Shown here one piece after another: positions 55,976-64,000 of a stretch of 64,000 nucleotides of DNA. A model generated the notes under the pieces. It did no database searches. It saw nothing but the letters and a program-made list of their open reading frames with translations, and was not told the origin of the DNA. Both the position numbers and the translations under genes were made by a program. The stretch comes from Bacteroidia bacterium (GTDB taxonomy: Bacteria > Bacteroidota > Bacteroidia > B-17B0 > Aurantibacillaceae): NCBI GenBank assembly GCA_016787705.1, contig JAEUTP010000008.1, positions 496,001-560,000 on the forward strand. Reading direction: 5' to 3'. How positions within the stretch are numbered: the first letter of the stretch is position 1; every line of letters begins with the position of its first letter.

Positions 55976-57395
55976 TGTTCTGTAGTTTTTTCTTTAAACG
56001 TATTTGCTTAAAATAATAATAAGGCCCTAAGGCCATACGTTTATTGAACTTTTTATTTTTCAGCAATTCTTTTGATTGTGCAAAACGGAATTTATAATGA
56101 ACAAAGCGTTGTAAGTGCCTGTAAAAATCTGCTTTATAAGAGCTATTAAACATTAAATGCAGATCATCAGAATCTTTCCAGTTTTGTTTTTCTATAAGGT
56201 CTTTTTTTACACGCTCATAAAATTTTGTTCCCGGTAAAGGATAAGAAACAGAAATACCAATATCGTGTGGTTTTAATTCATCTACCATTAAAATTGTTTT
56301 TTCTATATCTTCAATTAATTCGCCCGTATAGCCAAATTGCAAAAAGAAACATGGCTTTATATTATACTTCTTTAAAAGTTGTGTTGCTTCTTTAATTTGT
56401 TCAATTGTAGTGCCTTTATCCATTGCATCCAACACTTTTTGCGATCCGCTTTCGGCCCCCATCCAAACTTCATCACAGCCAGATTCTGCAAGGTATCTTA
56501 TATTCTCATCTTCCAATAAAAGATCAGCACGACTTTGAATCTTATATTTAATTACTAATTGCAGCTCTTTAATTGCTGCATTAAATTCTTTTAACCAATT
56601 GGGTTTTAAGCCAAAAATATCATCGGCAAACCAAATATGTGTAAAGCCAAATTTGCTTTGCAGCTCTTTAATTTGCTTTGCAATATTTTGTGGCGAATGC
56701 GAATTATATCTATTGCCATAAATTGGTTTGGCACACCAATTACATTTATAAGGGCAACCACGTGTAGTTACAAAATTGATTGAGAAAAATCCATGACCTC
56801 GTAGCCAGGTATTTTTGTACGGTGTAATGTCTATCAAATCCCATGCAGGTAAGGGCAATTCATCTAGCTCTTTTAAAACCAAACGCGCAGGGGTTTTTAC
56901 TATTTTTTTTTCTGAAAGAAAAGCCAGTCCGTTTATTAAGGATGTATTTGGTTGTTTTTCTTTTTTTAATGCGTTCACCAATTCTAAAAGTGTTTGCTCG
57001 GCCTCACCAATAATAATATAATCGGCTTTATTTTCGAAATACTTTTCTAAATGATCAGTAGCATCGGAAGAAGAAACAATAATGGGGATATTAAATTCTT
57101 TAGCTATTTTTTGCATCTTAAATGCGGATTCGCGCATATTGGTAAGACACATTTTGGTGAGATAATTAAACGAATCGTCATAAATAACAAATACATCTGG
57201 TTTAAAAATTTCCAGATGTTGTTTTATTTCCCCGGCAGAAGAAGAAAATTGAAGATCGGCTAATTTTACTTCACAACCATTTTCTCTTAATACAGAAGCA
57301 GCATAAAGTGTTGCCAACGGAGCAAAAGGTGTTTGCGTTTTTAACTGTTTGGTATCAAAATGCAGGAAATACGAATGTGTAAACAGGATCTTCAT
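55947..57395 (-). CDS. B12-binding-type radical SAM protein (second of three)
   Basis: 482 residues. The N-terminal cobalamin-binding-type domain starts MKILFTHSYFLHFDTKQ. Its linker has DYIIIGEAEQTLLELVNAL near 130. The iron-sulfur motif CPYKCNWC lies near 213 in TRGCPYKCNWCAKPIYGNRY. IWFADDIFGL near 250 and EVWMGAESGSQKVLDAMDKG near 310 match the first paralogue, so the two arose by duplication. The C-terminal 60 residues are Lys/Phe-rich. The reaction is unknown; related enzymes methylate unactivated carbons. Confidence 0.88.
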   Translation of the reverse strand: MKILFTHSYFLHFDTKQLKTQTPFAPLATLYAASVLRENGCEVKLADLQFSSSAGEIKQHLEIFKPDVFVIYDDSFNYLTKMCLTNMRESAFKMQKIAKEFNIPIIVSSSDATDHLEKYFENKADYIIIGEAEQTLLELVNALKKEKQPNTSLINGLAFLSEKKIVKTPARLVLKELDELPLPAWDLIDITPYKNTWLRGHGFFSINFVTTRGCPYKCNWCAKPIYGNRYNSHSPQNIAKQIKELQSKFGFTHIWFADDIFGLKPNWLKEFNAAIKELQLVIKYKIQSRADLLLEDENIRYLAESGCDEVWMGAESGSQKVLDAMDKGTTIEQIKEATQLLKKYNIKPCFFLQFGYTGELIEDIEKTILMVDELKPHDIGISVSYPLPGTKFYERVKKDLIEKQNWKDSDDLHLMFNSSYKADFYRHLQRFVHYKFRFAQSKELLKNKKFNKRMALGPYYYFKQIRLKKKLQNIEPDAGSLF

Positions 57396-58334
57396 TTACA
57401 GCGCTAAGGTTTTTATATTTTCAAGACGTTTATCCAATTGGGCTAAAACTTTTTGCTGATAGCCACGCGGGTGATGTTTAGATACATTTTTACGACTGCG
57501 TAAATTTAGATCGAATTCTTCTTTACTAAAACCGGGAAACTTTTTTTGCCAGGAAGCAAGGGTTAATTCAAAGCATTTTTTATCGAGCAGGTTGCCTAAT
57601 TTTCCATTAAATAAAAATTCAACTAATCTGAAAAAATATTTTTTAGTTGGCTTGGTTTTTAAGAAAGAAGCATTGTAATCTACTTTGTTAGGTAAAATAT
57701 CATTGGCCCATTTATTAGCATTTAAAAAAGCTTCAAATTGCTGCTTATTATTAACCGGAATCAGGGTTTTAATTTCTGTTGCTACAAATACATTTTCATC
57801 AGGGATCTGTAAATTATTGGAAGCAATTAAATAATTGATGCAAAAATATTTTCGCGAATTAAATAAGAACACTTTTTTATAGGCTATTAAAATACTGCGG
57901 CAAAGCCATAATTTATGTGGCGATGTAATTATAAAATAATCAATATCTCCATCTTCTTCTAATAAACCTTTTGAGCAGGATCCTGAAATACAAACAGCTT
58001 CTACAAAAGGAAATTTTGAAATAAAATAGGCATAACGTTTGATCTTTTTTTGTTTGTCTAAGAATCTTTTTTCAGAATCAATACGTTTTGTAATAAAATC
58101 AGCATTACTTTTTTCCAGATAGTAAAATCCATCGGATTCGGAAATTAGTTTCAATTCTATTAATTCATTTAAAACTAAATTTACCTGGCTTTGATTAACT
58201 TTTATTTTTAAATATTCAAGTACCTGATTGGGTTTTAAGGGATAGTTAAAAACATCAAAATAGGCAATACACTTGTATACTGCAAATTGTGTTTTTGATA
58301 AAGTAACTACTTCGTTATTTTCTATCTCTATCAT
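57396..58334 (-). CDS. Nucleotidyltransferase-fold protein with winged helix
   Basis: 312 residues. The first 75 residues look like a winged helix (FNYPLKPNQVLEYLKIK). The nucleotidyltransferase signature CISGSCSKGLLEEDGDIDYFI lies near residue 116, with GS and DxD as in the Pol-beta superfamily. The rest is basic and has no second known domain. Which nucleotide or acceptor it uses is unclear. It starts with a 4-base overlap with the methyltransferase upstream and ends directly before the radical SAM gene downstream. Confidence 0.75.
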   Translation of the reverse strand: MIEIENNEVVTLSKTQFAVYKCIAYFDVFNYPLKPNQVLEYLKIKVNQSQVNLVLNELIELKLISESDGFYYLEKSNADFITKRIDSEKRFLDKQKKIKRYAYFISKFPFVEAVCISGSCSKGLLEEDGDIDYFIITSPHKLWLCRSILIAYKKVFLFNSRKYFCINYLIASNNLQIPDENVFVATEIKTLIPVNNKQQFEAFLNANKWANDILPNKVDYNASFLKTKPTKKYFFRLVEFLFNGKLGNLLDKKCFELTLASWQKKFPGFSKEEFDLNLRSRKNVSKHHPRGYQQKVLAQLDKRLENIKTLAL

Positions 58335-59008
58335 GCCTGTTTTACAATATTAAAGATAAAGTTTTTTTCCCATTTTATTTTCTTTTCGTAACAAAGGCTT
58401 AATAAATAATTATACTTCGCTGCAATGGTCGTTATTCTTTCAAGGTCGCAATTATCAGCCAATACCATATATATTTGTGATGAGTGGTTCGAATAATCAT
58501 TTAACTGCTTAAATAATTTTTCAAAATATTCGCCATTCTTACCACAATACCAGGCGTAAGAGCCTTCATCAGATGGATCGGTAAAAAAGTAAGGTGGGTT
58601 GATAAAAAACATATCAAATTTATTTGCAGGGACATTATCAAAAAGATCGGAAAGATAAACATTAAAATTGCCATAGTCTTTAAAGTTGCTTTTAAGGTTT
58701 TCTTTAATTCCTTTAACTGCCGTTTCATTAACATCAAAACTATACACCTGCGCAGTTTTTGACAAGGCAATAAAACTTAGTAATCCGGAGCCTGCGCCAA
58801 CCTCGCAAACTTTTTTATTTTTTAAGTCGAGTTGTTGTGCAAATGCTGCAAACAGTTGTGTGCTGAAAAAATATTTTGGATGAAAAACGCCGGGATATAT
58901 TTTTAATTGAAGATCTCTATACGTATAAACACGTACTTTTTTTAAATGTTGTTTAAGAATTGGCTGAACCAACAGGTCGTAGTATTTTTTATGTAAATAA
59001 TCCAGCAT
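58331..59008 (-). CDS. HemK-like methyltransferase with NPPY motif
   Basis: 225 residues. The SAM motif I is KVCEVGAGSGLLSFIAL near 67. VYSFDVNETAVKGIKENL near 89 is motif II, and FDMFFINPPYFFTDP near 130 has NPPY, typical of N-methyltransferases acting on glutamine, adenine or similar planar nitrogens (HemK/PrmC, YfiC). The substrate is unknown. Its position among radical SAM genes suggests a small-molecule or cofactor target. It overlaps both neighbours by 1-4 bases. Confidence 0.83.
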   Translation of the reverse strand: MLDYLHKKYYDLLVQPILKQHLKKVRVYTYRDLQLKIYPGVFHPKYFFSTQLFAAFAQQLDLKNKKVCEVGAGSGLLSFIALSKTAQVYSFDVNETAVKGIKENLKSNFKDYGNFNVYLSDLFDNVPANKFDMFFINPPYFFTDPSDEGSYAWYCGKNGEYFEKLFKQLNDYSNHSSQIYMVLADNCDLERITTIAAKYNYLLSLCYEKKIKWEKNFIFNIVKQA

Positions 59009-60516
59009 TAAAACCCTTCTATTTCAGGCTGACGGTATTTCCAGATCTTTTGAAGCGCTTTTATTTCATAAGGGAATTTATAAAAACCGCTGTGATATCG
59101 TAGTCCGCTCCAGCTACGAATGATTTTTTTTTGCCAATGTTTAAACCGTATATCCGATTCGGTTGGAAAATAACCATTCAATACAGTTTCAAAATTTTTG
59201 ATCTTATCTATCATGTATGGCTTTAACCAGGGCGTTAATGGATTTTTGCGAAGATCAAAATTTTCCCAAGCCGGACTTATCCAATCTTCCAGTGTTTCCG
59301 GAAATTTAAAGCCGCTGGCCAAAACCTTGTCATACATATCTGAGCCTTCGGTTGGTACAGGACTGTATGTATAAATAATTATTTCTGTTTTAGGGTTTAC
59401 AGCTTTTACTTTTTTAATAAATTCAATATCCTCGTTTATCTGTTTATCTACCTCTTCTTCATTTTCTCCCGGTATTCCCAAAACAAAAGAATACTCAGGA
59501 ATGATATCGAATTTTTTTAAACGCTCTGCGAATTTTAAGATCTGTTCACCGGTTTGTGTGCCGCCTTTGTCCATCTTTTTTAAAACAGCATCGTTACCGG
59601 TTTCTGCTCCAAAAAATATCATTTTACAACCTGCCTCTCTTATCAATGCCAAAGATTCATCTTTGTACTTATCCATTGTATCAATACGTGCTTCGCCCCA
59701 CCATATCATGTTTTCGTTCTTGATCAGCTTTGCAAATTCAACAGTTCTTTTTTCAGACACAAAAAAATTATTGTCGTGAAACTCAATTGCATCGCCATTG
59801 TATTTTTCTTTAAGGAACTTTACATCATTGTAAATACCCTGTGCCGATCTGCCTTTCCAGCGAGCATTGTATATTGGCACCACAGCGCAAAACGAACAGG
59901 TAAAAGGGCAACCAAAACTACTATGATAAGCAATGGTTTTTTTGCCCAAATAAGTTTTGCCTAAATATTTTTGAAGCGGGTAAAAAGCATTTAATTTCTC
60001 GTAGGGTAACTCAGGCAATTTATCAAGATCTAGCAATTCTTCTTTAGCAGATTTTATTATTTGCCCGTCTTTTTTATAAATTAAATTCTTAATGTTATCT
60101 ACAGGCAAATTATTTTCAATTGCATTTAAAAGCTGTGGAAACGTATTATCGCCCGGGCCATTAACTATATAATCAATATAACCCGAGTTTAAAACAGATC
60201 TTGGTTGATTAGAAGGAAAGTAGCCACCCCATATTGTTTTTAAATTGGGATATTGCTGTTTTAATGCCTTTGAAATAGGAATGGCCTGTTTTAATTGCGG
60301 GCCTGGCATAACAGTACAACCAAATACATCTATTTTTTGTACTTTAAAATAATCGAGGATCTTTTTTTGAGGATCAGTTTCAAGGTTACCATCCACCAAA
60401 ATAAATTCGTGCGCATTATTTATACTCGCAGCAATTTGTAAAATGCTGTTAGGTATCCTTGGCTTTGAATTAGCACTGCGTGGATTAAATAATAAAACTT
60501 TAAGCGACATGGGCAA
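59008..60516 (-). CDS. B12-binding-type radical SAM protein (third of three)
   Basis: 502 residues. The cobalamin-binding-type N-terminal domain (1-160) ends IDYIVNGPGDNTFPQLLNAI. The iron-sulfur motif is CPFTCSFC near 201. EFHDNNFFVSEKRTVEFAKL near 244 and KMIFFGAETGNDAVLKKMDK near 290 continue the barrel. It is more diverged from the other two paralogues, with GAETG rather than GAESG. The C-terminal 80 residues are rich in Trp, Arg and Lys. It is probably the first radical SAM enzyme of the pathway by gene order, with unknown substrate. Confidence 0.87.
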   Translation of the reverse strand: MPMSLKVLLFNPRSANSKPRIPNSILQIAASINNAHEFILVDGNLETDPQKKILDYFKVQKIDVFGCTVMPGPQLKQAIPISKALKQQYPNLKTIWGGYFPSNQPRSVLNSGYIDYIVNGPGDNTFPQLLNAIENNLPVDNIKNLIYKKDGQIIKSAKEELLDLDKLPELPYEKLNAFYPLQKYLGKTYLGKKTIAYHSSFGCPFTCSFCAVVPIYNARWKGRSAQGIYNDVKFLKEKYNGDAIEFHDNNFFVSEKRTVEFAKLIKNENMIWWGEARIDTMDKYKDESLALIREAGCKMIFFGAETGNDAVLKKMDKGGTQTGEQILKFAERLKKFDIIPEYSFVLGIPGENEEEVDKQINEDIEFIKKVKAVNPKTEIIIYTYSPVPTEGSDMYDKVLASGFKFPETLEDWISPAWENFDLRKNPLTPWLKPYMIDKIKNFETVLNGYFPTESDIRFKHWQKKIIRSWSGLRYHSGFYKFPYEIKALQKIWKYRQPEIEGF

Positions 60517-60554
60517 TCTGCTGTATTACAAATATAGACAAAAGCCAATAGTTT

Positions 60555-61436
60555 CTAATAGCGAAACAGTCTTTTATACAACTTTATTAGAACAGGGGGA
60601 GCAAAATATTTTAACATCTTTCTTTTATCCTGCTTTTTTATGCTTTTGAAAAATTCTGCTTGTTCTTTTTCAGAAATAGTAATTTTATCAAATAAGTTTT
60701 TAGCATTACTTGTAAAACCAAGTGCCCCAACTATAACAGCAGTATTATATGCTTTATGCTCATCATTTAAGGTCTGTGTATCTATACAATAAAAAACATC
60801 GCCACCAATGCCCCATTTGGGTTTTTCGCCTTTGGTGAAAGGTGAGTTGATATCGTAATTAAATTCGCAGGTAATTAATTTATATCCTAAGCTTTTTAAA
60901 TAAAGATCAATTTCCGCAAAAGTGGGCTGGTTTTTATAAAGTGGAATAAAAGAAAATTCTGTTTTAATTACATTGATCTTTTTTGTTTTTAAGCTCTCCT
61001 CCGCCCCTTTTAAAATTGCAAGTTCTGTACCTTGTGTGTCGATCTTTAAATAATCAATGGTTTTAATATTATGCTCTTTAACAATAGCATCAATTGTTGT
61101 TGTTTCTATCTTTTTTGCACTAACGATATTAAGTTGTTTGCGCCAGTGTTTAAATTCTGTGATATCGCCAAAGTATTCAGTTAATACTTTTTCATCAGGC
61201 AACAACATTGAACTCATGCTTGGGTTAGCAGCAATATTAAAATCAAACAGGCCTTTCTCGCTAAATAATCCTTTATCAATTACATTACATTCTAAATATG
61301 TATCGTTATTTTGAGAAACATTGCTTTTATCGCCCGGTTCAAAGGCGTATAATTTAATGTGTTTTGTTAAAGTACTCAACTCTTTTAAACCGTTTCTTGC
61401 ACCTACATCAAAACATATTAATTCAGGAATCTTCAT
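60555..61436 (-). CDS. FkbM-family methyltransferase
   Basis: 293 residues. The SAM motif is LICFDVGARNGLKELST at the N-terminus, then LYAFEPGDKSN near 30. TIDYLKIDTQGTELAILKGAE near 125 and INVIKTEFSFIPLYKNQP near 150 are the FkbM signature blocks, and FAEIDLYLKSLGYKL near 172 follows. FkbM enzymes methylate sugar or polyketide hydroxyls. It overlaps the upstream lipoprotein gene by one base (TAATG), and 38 bases separate it from the next radical SAM gene, the largest gap in the operon. Confidence 0.88.
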   Translation of the reverse strand: MKIPELICFDVGARNGLKELSTLTKHIKLYAFEPGDKSNVSQNNDTYLECNVIDKGLFSEKGLFDFNIAANPSMSSMLLPDEKVLTEYFGDITEFKHWRKQLNIVSAKKIETTTIDAIVKEHNIKTIDYLKIDTQGTELAILKGAEESLKTKKINVIKTEFSFIPLYKNQPTFAEIDLYLKSLGYKLITCEFNYDINSPFTKGEKPKWGIGGDVFYCIDTQTLNDEHKAYNTAVIVGALGFTSNAKNLFDKITISEKEQAEFFKSIKKQDKRKMLKYFAPPVLIKLYKRLFRY

Positions 61437-62581
61437 TATTTTTTATTTATGAAATCCGGGGAGTTGGCATCCTGTTCGCGAACATTAAAAGGTTTAATGC
61501 AGGACGTAAACGGCGCAAAAGAATTTACAGAATCACGATAATAAATATCTCCAAAAAAAGGATATTCAGGATACAAATGCGTTCTGTTTTTCTTTAAAAT
61601 ATCTTTTAGTTTAGTTACCGGAATGTTCCACTCTTTAGAAAGTTTCATTAACGAAGGTTCCATATAACCAATATATAATCTTTCCGCTAAAGAGTGATCC
61701 TGTGTTTTAGAATAATCAATTTCGCTATTTAAATTTTTACGGTAAAGATCTAATTTAAACATCATTTCTTTCACAAGCTCCTGAAACTCTGCTTGCGTAA
61801 CCGACCCTTTAATAGAATCGTTATTTGTATACAAGGGTTGAATAACGATCTCGTGACACCAAAGACATTTAGCAGGTTTGCCTGCATCGCTTAAATTTTT
61901 CGGGCTTGCATTTATTATTTTTCCGTTTTGATCATATATCGCAAAACGTAACTGACCATTTTGCATAATATCAAAAACTTCATAGGCTTTAGCGGTAAAT
62001 GTATTTTTAAAAAAATCGCCTTCGCCTTCTTCAGCAACAAATAACCAATCAGTTACAGCGCCTTTTGCATATAATTTTAAAATACGTGTATGTTTTGAAA
62101 CTAAAGATCTAGTAACAGGGAAAATAATTGGCTCTTCGTTTTTATGTTTATCCAGTATTTTAAAAAAGTCTCTTTCTACACCTGTAATATTATAATAATG
62201 TTCACTTGAGCCTAAGGCCAGAGAAACAAAAGCTCCCAGATCGACGGTTTGTTTAACTTTATATTCTTCTGTTTTTTTTAAAGAATCACATATTTTATTT
62301 AAAGCTATAAGACCGGTTTCAGAAAAACCGAGCTTAGAAAAGTTGAGATTGAATTTTGTTGAATCTGTTTTTGTGATAGCGTGTTCTAAACTATCTTTTT
62401 TTAATTCGGCCCCTAAAAATGAAAGTGTCCAAAATAGGCCCGTACGGCCATTTTCCCAGTTATCGATCTCATAGATTTTTGTGAATTCGAGATTCAAAGA
62501 AATGTCTGTCTTTTTTTCAGTGTTACATGAAAAAAGAAGTACAATAAGTGTAATAATTATGTATCTGACCTTAGTATTCAA
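61436..62581 (-). CDS. Lipoprotein with single heme-c motif
   Basis: 381 residues. The lipoprotein signal is MNTKVRYIIITLIVLLFSC with the lipobox cysteine at 19. A CxxCH motif lies in AKCLWCHEIV near 243, typical of covalent heme c attachment in the periplasm, but the surrounding sequence does not match a known cytochrome c family. The N-terminal half is unrecognised. The C-terminal part is helical with YIGYMEPSLMKL near 312. Only one CxxCH is present. Confidence 0.7.
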   Translation of the reverse strand: MNTKVRYIIITLIVLLFSCNTEKKTDISLNLEFTKIYEIDNWENGRTGLFWTLSFLGAELKKDSLEHAITKTDSTKFNLNFSKLGFSETGLIALNKICDSLKKTEEYKVKQTVDLGAFVSLALGSSEHYYNITGVERDFFKILDKHKNEEPIIFPVTRSLVSKHTRILKLYAKGAVTDWLFVAEEGEGDFFKNTFTAKAYEVFDIMQNGQLRFAIYDQNGKIINASPKNLSDAGKPAKCLWCHEIVIQPLYTNNDSIKGSVTQAEFQELVKEMMFKLDLYRKNLNSEIDYSKTQDHSLAERLYIGYMEPSLMKLSKEWNIPVTKLKDILKKNRTHLYPEYPFFGDIYYRDSVNSFAPFTSCIKPFNVREQDANSPDFINKK

Positions 62582-64000
62582 TTATTTTACTATCCGAGGT
62601 GTTTTTAGTTTTAAATGATAAATGCCAACGCCGCTATTTTCATCGGTCATAAAAAGTAATTTTTCATTATTGATATATACTGCTTTATGATCTTTTATTG
62701 TAAATGTAGTTGAATCGATCGTTTTTGAAACAAAATCAACCAGCTCAACAGAATCTCTATTTCCTAAACAAGTGTATAATTTAATTTTATTATTACTTAC
62801 ATTAAAGTTGTATAAAATACCGGCTTTTGGTCTTATTTCAGGGTCGGTATTATTTGTATATCTATAAAACGTTAACGAAGGTAAAACAAATATCAATAAT
62901 GAAATACTAAAATATTTAAGATCAAAACCCGGCTTCAATACCGCGATCAAAATAATAAATACCGCACTTAGAAGCCAAACCCTTGCATATTGAAGCATTA
63001 AAGGCATGTTAGAAAGTTTGTACACTGGAATATTACAGATGAGCAACAAAAGAAAGCTGATTAACACTGTTATTTTTACAGGCATTTCTTTTGCCAAAAA
63101 AATAAAGGGAAATAAAATAATTAAACTATAAACTGTTGAATATTTATTAAGCAGAAAAAGAACCAAGACCGTAAGAAAGAAGGAAACGCTTAAATTCTGC
63201 CTCAAAACCGTTTTTACAAAAAAGCTAAATACCAAAGCATAAAAAAGCAATTGCATTATCACCGCAATTATTGGCGCATGAACTATTGGTGTTGGATTTA
63301 AATAGGTTTCTGAAACAAAAGCATTCAATAAAAACGTATAAATACTTTGATTATAAAAATAAAACGGCGCTGTAATATCGTTTAATGCCAGGCGTGGAAA
63401 AATACGAAAATAATAGTGGTTGATGGTGGTTGAACCAATGGCAAAATAACAGATAACCAATAAAATCGCTGTAAAAAAAACTATCCATTGCAGGGCTTTC
63501 CAATCCTTTTTAAAAAGGAGGATAATAGCAACAAATGCCGGAAAGATCTTTAAAGCAAATAGTAATGTAACAATAAAGCCAAGCCTTGTTTTTTGTCCGT
63601 TTTGAATTGCTATATAAAATTCAAAAAATAAAGCAGTAATTAATAGATAGGCCTGACCATGATGAAAGTTAGAGAACAAGGGCTGAAAAAATATAAACGG
63701 CAAGAAATAAAACCACAGGCTAAAGAACTTTATTTCTTTGATAAGTCGATCTAAAGAAAAACAAAAAGCAAAAAGGCTTAAAGTGCTAAATACTAATTTG
63801 GCGATGGATAATTTTAAAAATGTAAAAGGAATGTAAAATAAGATTGAAAAAGGTGGTACAGGTGCATAATTCTCTAAAAAATTACCGCTTTCATATTGCC
63901 TGATCTCTGTATTAAAAAAATGAATATCGTTATATAATTTTAAAGGATCAGTTCCTTGTAAAAAAAATTTGCTACCGTAATAATAATTCCCAAAGTCGCC
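62582..64000 (-). CDS. GT87-like membrane glycosyltransferase (partial)
   Basis: Partial: the frame is open to the window end, giving 472 residues with the true start beyond it. The internal TTG at 63703 is not the start. The visible N-terminus GDFGNYYYGSKFFLQGTDP and NYAPVPPFSILFYIPFTFLK fit the extracytoplasmic loop of GT87/DUF2029 mannosyltransferases that use polyprenyl-phosphate sugars. About ten membrane segments follow. The last 90 residues form a soluble beta-rich tail after the last membrane segment, unusual for the family. It is the first visible gene of the minus-strand operon. Confidence 0.75.
   Translation of the reverse strand, partial: GDFGNYYYGSKFFLQGTDPLKLYNDIHFFNTEIRQYESGNFLENYAPVPPFSILFYIPFTFLKLSIAKLVFSTLSLFAFCFSLDRLIKEIKFFSLWFYFLPFIFFQPLFSNFHHGQAYLLITALFFEFYIAIQNGQKTRLGFIVTLLFALKIFPAFVAIILLFKKDWKALQWIVFFTAILLVICYFAIGSTTINHYYFRIFPRLALNDITAPFYFYNQSIYTFLLNAFVSETYLNPTPIVHAPIIAVIMQLLFYALVFSFFVKTVLRQNLSVSFFLTVLVLFLLNKYSTVYSLIILFPFIFLAKEMPVKITVLISFLLLLICNIPVYKLSNMPLMLQYARVWLLSAVFIILIAVLKPGFDLKYFSISLLIFVLPSLTFYRYTNNTDPEIRPKAGILYNFNVSNNKIKLYTCLGNRDSVELVDFVSKTIDSTTFTIKDHKAVYINNEKLLFMTDENSGVGIYHLKLKTPRIVK

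Overview
The window is a low-GC chromosomal segment from a member of the Bacteroidota. The evidence is the type IX secretion (T9SS) sorting domains, PorP/SprF and OmpA-TPR-PD40 proteins, promoters of the TAnnTTTG type, A-rich translation starts without clear Shine-Dalgarno sequences, and Bacteroidota-style biosynthetic gene orders. No rRNA, tRNA, CRISPR array, phage or insertion sequence was seen. It looks like native chromosome, with one possibly accessory block at the right end.

Layout. (1) 1-4140: a KdnA-like aminotransferase for the LPS sugar Kdo8N, a GNAT-like protein overlapping miaA, then a lipoprotein and an RlpA-like protein on the minus strand. (2) 4284-10542: a sulfur amino acid operon. 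Its leader holds a promoter, a SAM-I riboswitch, a 39-codon reading frame ending in a run of cysteine codons, and several hairpins. It is followed by an orphan 80-residue gene, metX, homoserine dehydrogenase, a 1-Cys peroxiredoxin, an aldo/keto reductase, an OsmC protein and metZ. (3) 10699-17845: a complete histidine operon (hisG-D-C-B-H-A-F-IE) behind a 23-codon leader with a His run and an attenuator terminator. (4) 17847-23049, minus strand: a TPR/PD40 protein, two rhomboid proteases and mutL. (5) 23299-38601: a surface-adhesin operon made of a 2413-residue Ig-like repeat protein, a PorP/SprF protein, an OmpA-family protein and a second 1620-residue repeat protein. Both giants end in T9SS type B sorting domains. 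(6) 38661-53787: mixed housekeeping genes (acyltransferase, gatC, enoyl-CoA hydratase, flavoprotein, aldehyde dehydrogenase, methylmalonyl-CoA epimerase, ferredoxin), two more T9SS substrates, and an HTH regulator with a palindromic operator in its own promoter. (7) 53829-64000, minus strand: a tightly packed operon of nine genes with three cobalamin-binding-type radical SAM enzymes, three methyltransferases, a nucleotidyltransferase-fold protein, a lipoprotein with a heme-c motif, and a GT87-like membrane glycosyltransferase cut by the window end.

How they work together. In the met operon, activated homoserine made by Hom and MetX is sulfhydrylated by MetZ. Its leader can apparently sense SAM (riboswitch) and charged Cys/Met tRNA (leader peptide). 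The his operon has an independent His-codon attenuator. The adhesin operon fits the SprB/SprF logic, in which a type B substrate is encoded beside its outer-membrane partner.

The best candidates for undescribed biology are the double-sensor leader at 4344-4691 and the nine-gene radical SAM operon. All functional calls come from reading sequence and recalling families. No searches were run.
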